Part shown: positions 61,858 to 64,000 of the stretch, in pieces
How the letters are laid out: every line of letters starts with the position of its first letter
How positions within the stretch are numbered: the first letter of the stretch is position 1
NCBI GenBank assembly: GCA_022843955.1
Contig: JALHMQ010000017.1
Coordinates: forward strand, 31,470-95,469
Length of the DNA: 64,000 bases
Origin: Burkholderiaceae bacterium
Lineage (GTDB): Bacteria > Pseudomonadota > Gammaproteobacteria > Burkholderiales > Burkholderiaceae_F
Direction: 5' to 3'
The notes under the pieces: model-generated
What the model saw: the letters and a program-made list of their open reading frames with translations, nothing else
What the model was told of the DNA's origin: nothing
Database searches by the model: none
Translations under genes and position numbers: made by a program

Positions 61858-61887
61858 AAAAAAGGTGCTCAGCGTTTGCCTCGCACC
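61858..61887 (-). terminator. Terminator-like hairpin with U6 directly before the rplJ ribosome site
   Basis: On the minus strand GGTGC pairs with GCACC, with a tandem GA/GA internal loop and a further GGC/GCU stem inside, then six T and at once the GGAG of rplJ. The stem is short. The layout recalls the L10-dependent attenuator of the Bacillus subtilis rplJ leader, but this is inference. Confidence 0.4.
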
Positions 61888-62010
61888 GGTCCCATTGACT
61901 ACAACTGCAAACCGGCGACCAAACGAGAGCCCTTCCTTGTCATCCGGCTCCGCTCATCAGGAACCGCACAACGCGAGAATCTCTCTTCGGGTGCGCCATC
62001 TGCGCTGGGA

Positions 62011-62032
62011 AGTGGCCGGCCAACCGGCCACT
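62011..62032 (-). promoter_or_regulatory. 9-bp stem-loop in the rplJ leader
   Basis: agtggccgg / ccggccact pair perfectly around four bases. It may be part of the L10(L12)4 target or an rRNA-like fold; no U-tract follows. Confidence 0.5.
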
Positions 62033-62179
62033 GGCTTAAGTCTCGTACCGAGGCAACCATGAGCGCTTGCGCGCGCGATTGCCAAGGGCAGTTGACCCCA
62101 GCGGTCTTTGACGGCAGTGCACTTCGTCGCGGCAGCGATCTTTCCTGCCCTCCTTTGTGCACAGCCCAAAGCTCTTTGT

Positions 62180-62197
62180 GCCCGGCACTCGCCGGGC
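62180..62197 (-). promoter_or_regulatory. 7-bp stem-loop directly after rplA
   Basis: gcccggc / gccgggc pair perfectly around actc, 8 nt after the rplA stop. No U-tract, so it could be a weak terminator or processing site between the L11 and L10 transcription units. Confidence 0.5.
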
Positions 62198-62205
62198 CGC
62201 AATCC

Positions 62206-62901
62206 TTATCCGTTCAGCGTGCTGGTATCGACGCGTACGCCGATGCCCATGGTCGAAGACAACGCGATCTTGCGCAGATAGATACCTTTGGATGAAGCCG
62301 GCTTCGCCTTGTTCAGCGCCTCGATCAGCGCCGTCATGTTCCCCTTCAGGCGCTCCGCGTCGAACGAGGCGCGGCCGATCGTGCAGTGAATGATTCCCGC
62401 CTTGTCGGCGCGGAACTGCACCTGGCCGGCTTTCGCGTTCTTTACTGCCCCCACCACATCGGGCGTCACGGTGCCGACTTTGGGGTTCGGCATCAATCCA
62501 CGCGGGCCGAGAATCTGACCGAGCTGACCGACGATTCGCATGGCGTCCGGCGAGGCAATCACGACATCGAAGTCCATGAAACCTTCCTTCACGCGCGCGG
62601 CCAGATCTTCGAAACCGACGATATCTGCCCCCGCTGCCTTGGCCTCTTCAGCCTTTGGACCCTGGGTGAATACCGCGACACGCACCGACTTGCCCGTACC
62701 GCCCGGCAGAACCACCGACCCGCGAACTGCCTGATCAGACTTCTTGGCATCGATGCCGAGCACCACGGCAATATCGACCGACTCGTCAAACTTCGCGTTT
62801 GCCGTTTCTTTCACCAGCGCCAGAGCTTCGTTCAGCGCATAGCTGGTGTTCGCCTTGACCTTGGCGCGGATTGCCGCGGTCCGCTTGGAGAGCTTTGCCA
62901 T
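62206..62901 (-). CDS. rplA: 50S ribosomal protein L1
   Basis: The 231-residue two-domain protein begins [20 protein letters not shown] and contains the signature [20 protein letters not shown] near residues 135-160. L1 forms the mobile stalk that releases E-site tRNA and represses the rplKA mRNA. It abuts rplK with no base between stop and start, so translation is coupled. Confidence 0.98.
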   Translation of the reverse strand: MAKLSKRTAAIRAKVKANTSYALNEALALVKETANAKFDESVDIAVVLGIDAKKSDQAVRGSVVLPGGTGKSVRVAVFTQGPKAEEAKAAGADIVGFEDLAARVKEGFMDFDVVIASPDAMRIVGQLGQILGPRGLMPNPKVGTVTPDVVGAVKNAKAGQVQFRADKAGIIHCTIGRASFDAERLKGNMTALIEALNKAKPASSKGIYLRKIALSSTMGIGVRVDTSTLNG

Positions 62902-63333
62902 TTAAAGACCCTCCACCGTGATTCCCATCGATCGGGCCGAGCCCGCGATGGTGCGAACGGCCGCTTCAAGGCTTGCTGCCGTCAGGTCAGGCATCTTTGC
63001 TTTGGCGATGTCTTCCGCCTGAGCCCGCGTGATCTTGCCCACCTTGTCGGTGTGCGGCCGAGCCGACCCTTTCTCGATCTTTGCCGCCTTCTTGATGAGA
63101 ATGGTCGCCGGAGGCGTCTTCATCACGAAGGTGAAGCTCTTGTCCGCGAACGCCGTAATCACCACTGGAATCGGCAGACCCGGCTCGACACCCTGCGTCT
63201 GCGCATTGAACGCCTTGCAGAACTCCATGATGTTCAGGCCACGCTGCCCGAGCGCCGGCCCAATTGGAGGCGACGGATTGGCTTTACCCGCTGGCACTTG
63301 CAGCTTGATAAAGCCGATGATCTTCTTTGCCAT
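62902..63333 (-). CDS. rplK: 50S ribosomal protein L11
   Basis: The 143-residue product begins [20 protein letters not shown] with the proline-rich [20 protein letters not shown], and the C-terminal RNA-binding domain contains [21 protein letters not shown]11 binds the GTPase centre of 23S rRNA and is needed for RelA activation and for thiostrepton action. It follows nusG by 112 nt. Confidence 0.98.
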   Translation of the reverse strand: MAKKIIGFIKLQVPAGKANPSPPIGPALGQRGLNIMEFCKAFNAQTQGVEPGLPIPVVITAFADKSFTFVMKTPPATILIKKAAKIEKGSARPHTDKVGKITRAQAEDIAKAKMPDLTAASLEAAVRTIAGSARSMGITVEGL

Positions 63334-63425
63334 ATCGGCTTCCTTCCGGGTTCAAACGCACGGTCGCTCGACTGAGCTACTGGTGCTCCCCATCAGTTAT
63401 GGCCCGTGTCGCCGGCCGTGACGCG

Positions 63426-63439
63426 GCCCCTTGCGGGGC
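63426..63439 (-). promoter_or_regulatory. 5-bp stem-loop after nusG
   Basis: gcccc / ggggc around four bases lies 6 nt after the nusG stop and before rplK. It is short and has no U-tract. An L1-binding site is expected in this leader but I could not place it. Confidence 0.35.
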
Positions 63440-63445
63440 GTCTAC

Positions 63446-64000
63446 TCAAACCTTTTCGACCTGCGCGAACTCCAAGTCCACCGGGGTCGAGCGACCGAAG
63501 ATCGTGACCGAAACACGGACGCGATTCTTGTCGTAGTTGACCTCTTCGACGTTGCCATTGAAGTCTGTGAACGGCCCATCCTTGACGCGAACCATTTCGC
63601 CCACCTCGAACAGCACCTTGGGACGAGGCTTCTCGTAACCCTCCTGCATGCGCATCAGGATCTCATCGACCTCTTTCTGCGGCAGTGGCGCAGGCTTGTT
63701 GGCCGTGCCACCCAGAAAGCCAGTCACCTTCGGCGTGCTTTTGACTAGGTGCCAGGCCTCGTCAGCCATCTCCATTTCAACCAAAACGTAGCCGGAATAC
63801 AGGCGACGCTCGGTGATCGACTTCTTGCCGCCCTTGATTTCAACGACCTCTTCCGTCGGGACGAGAATCCGACCGAACTGCGCCTGAAGCCCATCGCGCG
63901 TGACGCGTTCCTGCAACGCCTTGGCGACGCTCTTTTCCATGCCGGAATAGGCGTGCACAACGTACCAGCGCTTGTTGCCGCTGGGCTTGAGGCTAGCCGC
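63446..64000 (-). CDS. nusG: Transcription termination/antitermination protein NusG (5' end beyond the window)
   Basis: The 185 residues shown lack the start. The frame stays open to the window edge with [20 protein letters not shown], the NusG N-terminal domain that binds the polymerase clamp. The segment [20 protein letters not shown] follows, then FLGG and the KOW domain ([20 protein letters not shown]), which meets Rho or S10. A GTG at 63956-63958 lies inside WYVV and is not the start. secE is expected upstream. Confidence 0.97.
   Translation of the reverse strand, partial: AASLKPSGNKRWYVVHAYSGMEKSVAKALQERVTRDGLQAQFGRILVPTEEVVEIKGGKKSITERRLYSGYVLVEMEMADEAWHLVKSTPKVTGFLGGTANKPAPLPQKEVDEILMRMQEGYEKPRPKVLFEVGEMVRVKDGPFTDFNGNVEEVNYDKNRVRVSVTIFGRSTPVDLEFAQVEKV

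Larger units (their letters stand above)
61847..62205. other. rplA-rplJ spacer and L10 leader region
   Basis: These 359 bp hold a hairpin after rplA, a 9-bp perfect hairpin near 62011-62032 and a terminator-like element next to rplJ. It is where the L10(L12) autoregulatory target is expected. I found no convincing promoter hexamers and no gene. Confidence 0.7.

Overview
The window is high-GC chromosomal core DNA of a betaproteobacterium, most likely in the order Burkholderiales. The evidence is the pilMNOPQ-aroK-aroB-dgt-gltB-gltD order, the CyaY / LptM-LysA / MsrPQ block, and tuf-rpsJ sitting directly ahead of the S10 genes. Genus cannot be named from the sequence alone. The window starts inside a repeat behind gltD and ends inside nusG. 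About 75 genes are supported, nearly all housekeeping. I found no tRNA or rRNA gene, CRISPR array, prophage or defence island.

Layout. (1) 1-15.8 kb, minus strand: glutamate synthase gltB/gltD with a small membrane-protein gene between them, a REP-type transposase (RAYT) element between gltB and dgt, then dgt, aroB, aroK and the type IV pilus assembly operon pilMNOPQ. (2) 16.2-24.2 kb, mixed strands: PBP1A (mrcA), cyaY, lptM-lysA, the methionine sulfoxide repair pair msrPQ, GMP reductase and a dihaem cytochrome c4. (3) 24.4-32.2 kb: engB, hemB, a CorA-type transporter, an S4-domain protein, a phosphonate/phosphite-type ABC importer (phnDCEE) with a small membrane protein, and cutA. (4) 32.3-64.0 kb, all minus strand: the transcription/translation block. 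In transcription order it runs nusG(partial)-rplKA-rplJL-rpoBC, terminator, rpsL-rpsG-fusA-tuf-rpsJ, rplC-D-W-B-rpsS-rplV-rpsC-rplP-rpmC-rpsQ, rplN-X-E-rpsN-H-rplF-R-rpsE-rpmD-rplO-secY-infA-rpmJ-rpsM-K-D-rpoA-rplQ, terminator.

Regulation visible in the sequence. Sigma-70-like promoters can be placed ahead of gltB, mrcA, rpsL, rplC and rplN, with a weaker candidate ahead of pilM. Terminators with U-rich tails close the rpoBC and alpha operons and the cytochrome c4 gene. Two genes, guaC and rplJ, carry a terminator-like hairpin plus U-run directly before their own Shine-Dalgarno, which suggests leader attenuation. Ten wide spacers inside the ribosomal/RNA polymerase operons each hold a stem-loop without a U-tract soon after a stop codon; most of these stems are perfect.

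The strongest candidate for something undescribed is a minus-strand small RNA between engB and hemB (about 25187-25299). It has three consecutive stem-loops, one exposing an anti-Shine-Dalgarno CUCCC, and ends in an intrinsic terminator where no protein gene could use it. Nothing in the window proves a wholly new protein system. The unexplained protein-coding items are two small membrane proteins.
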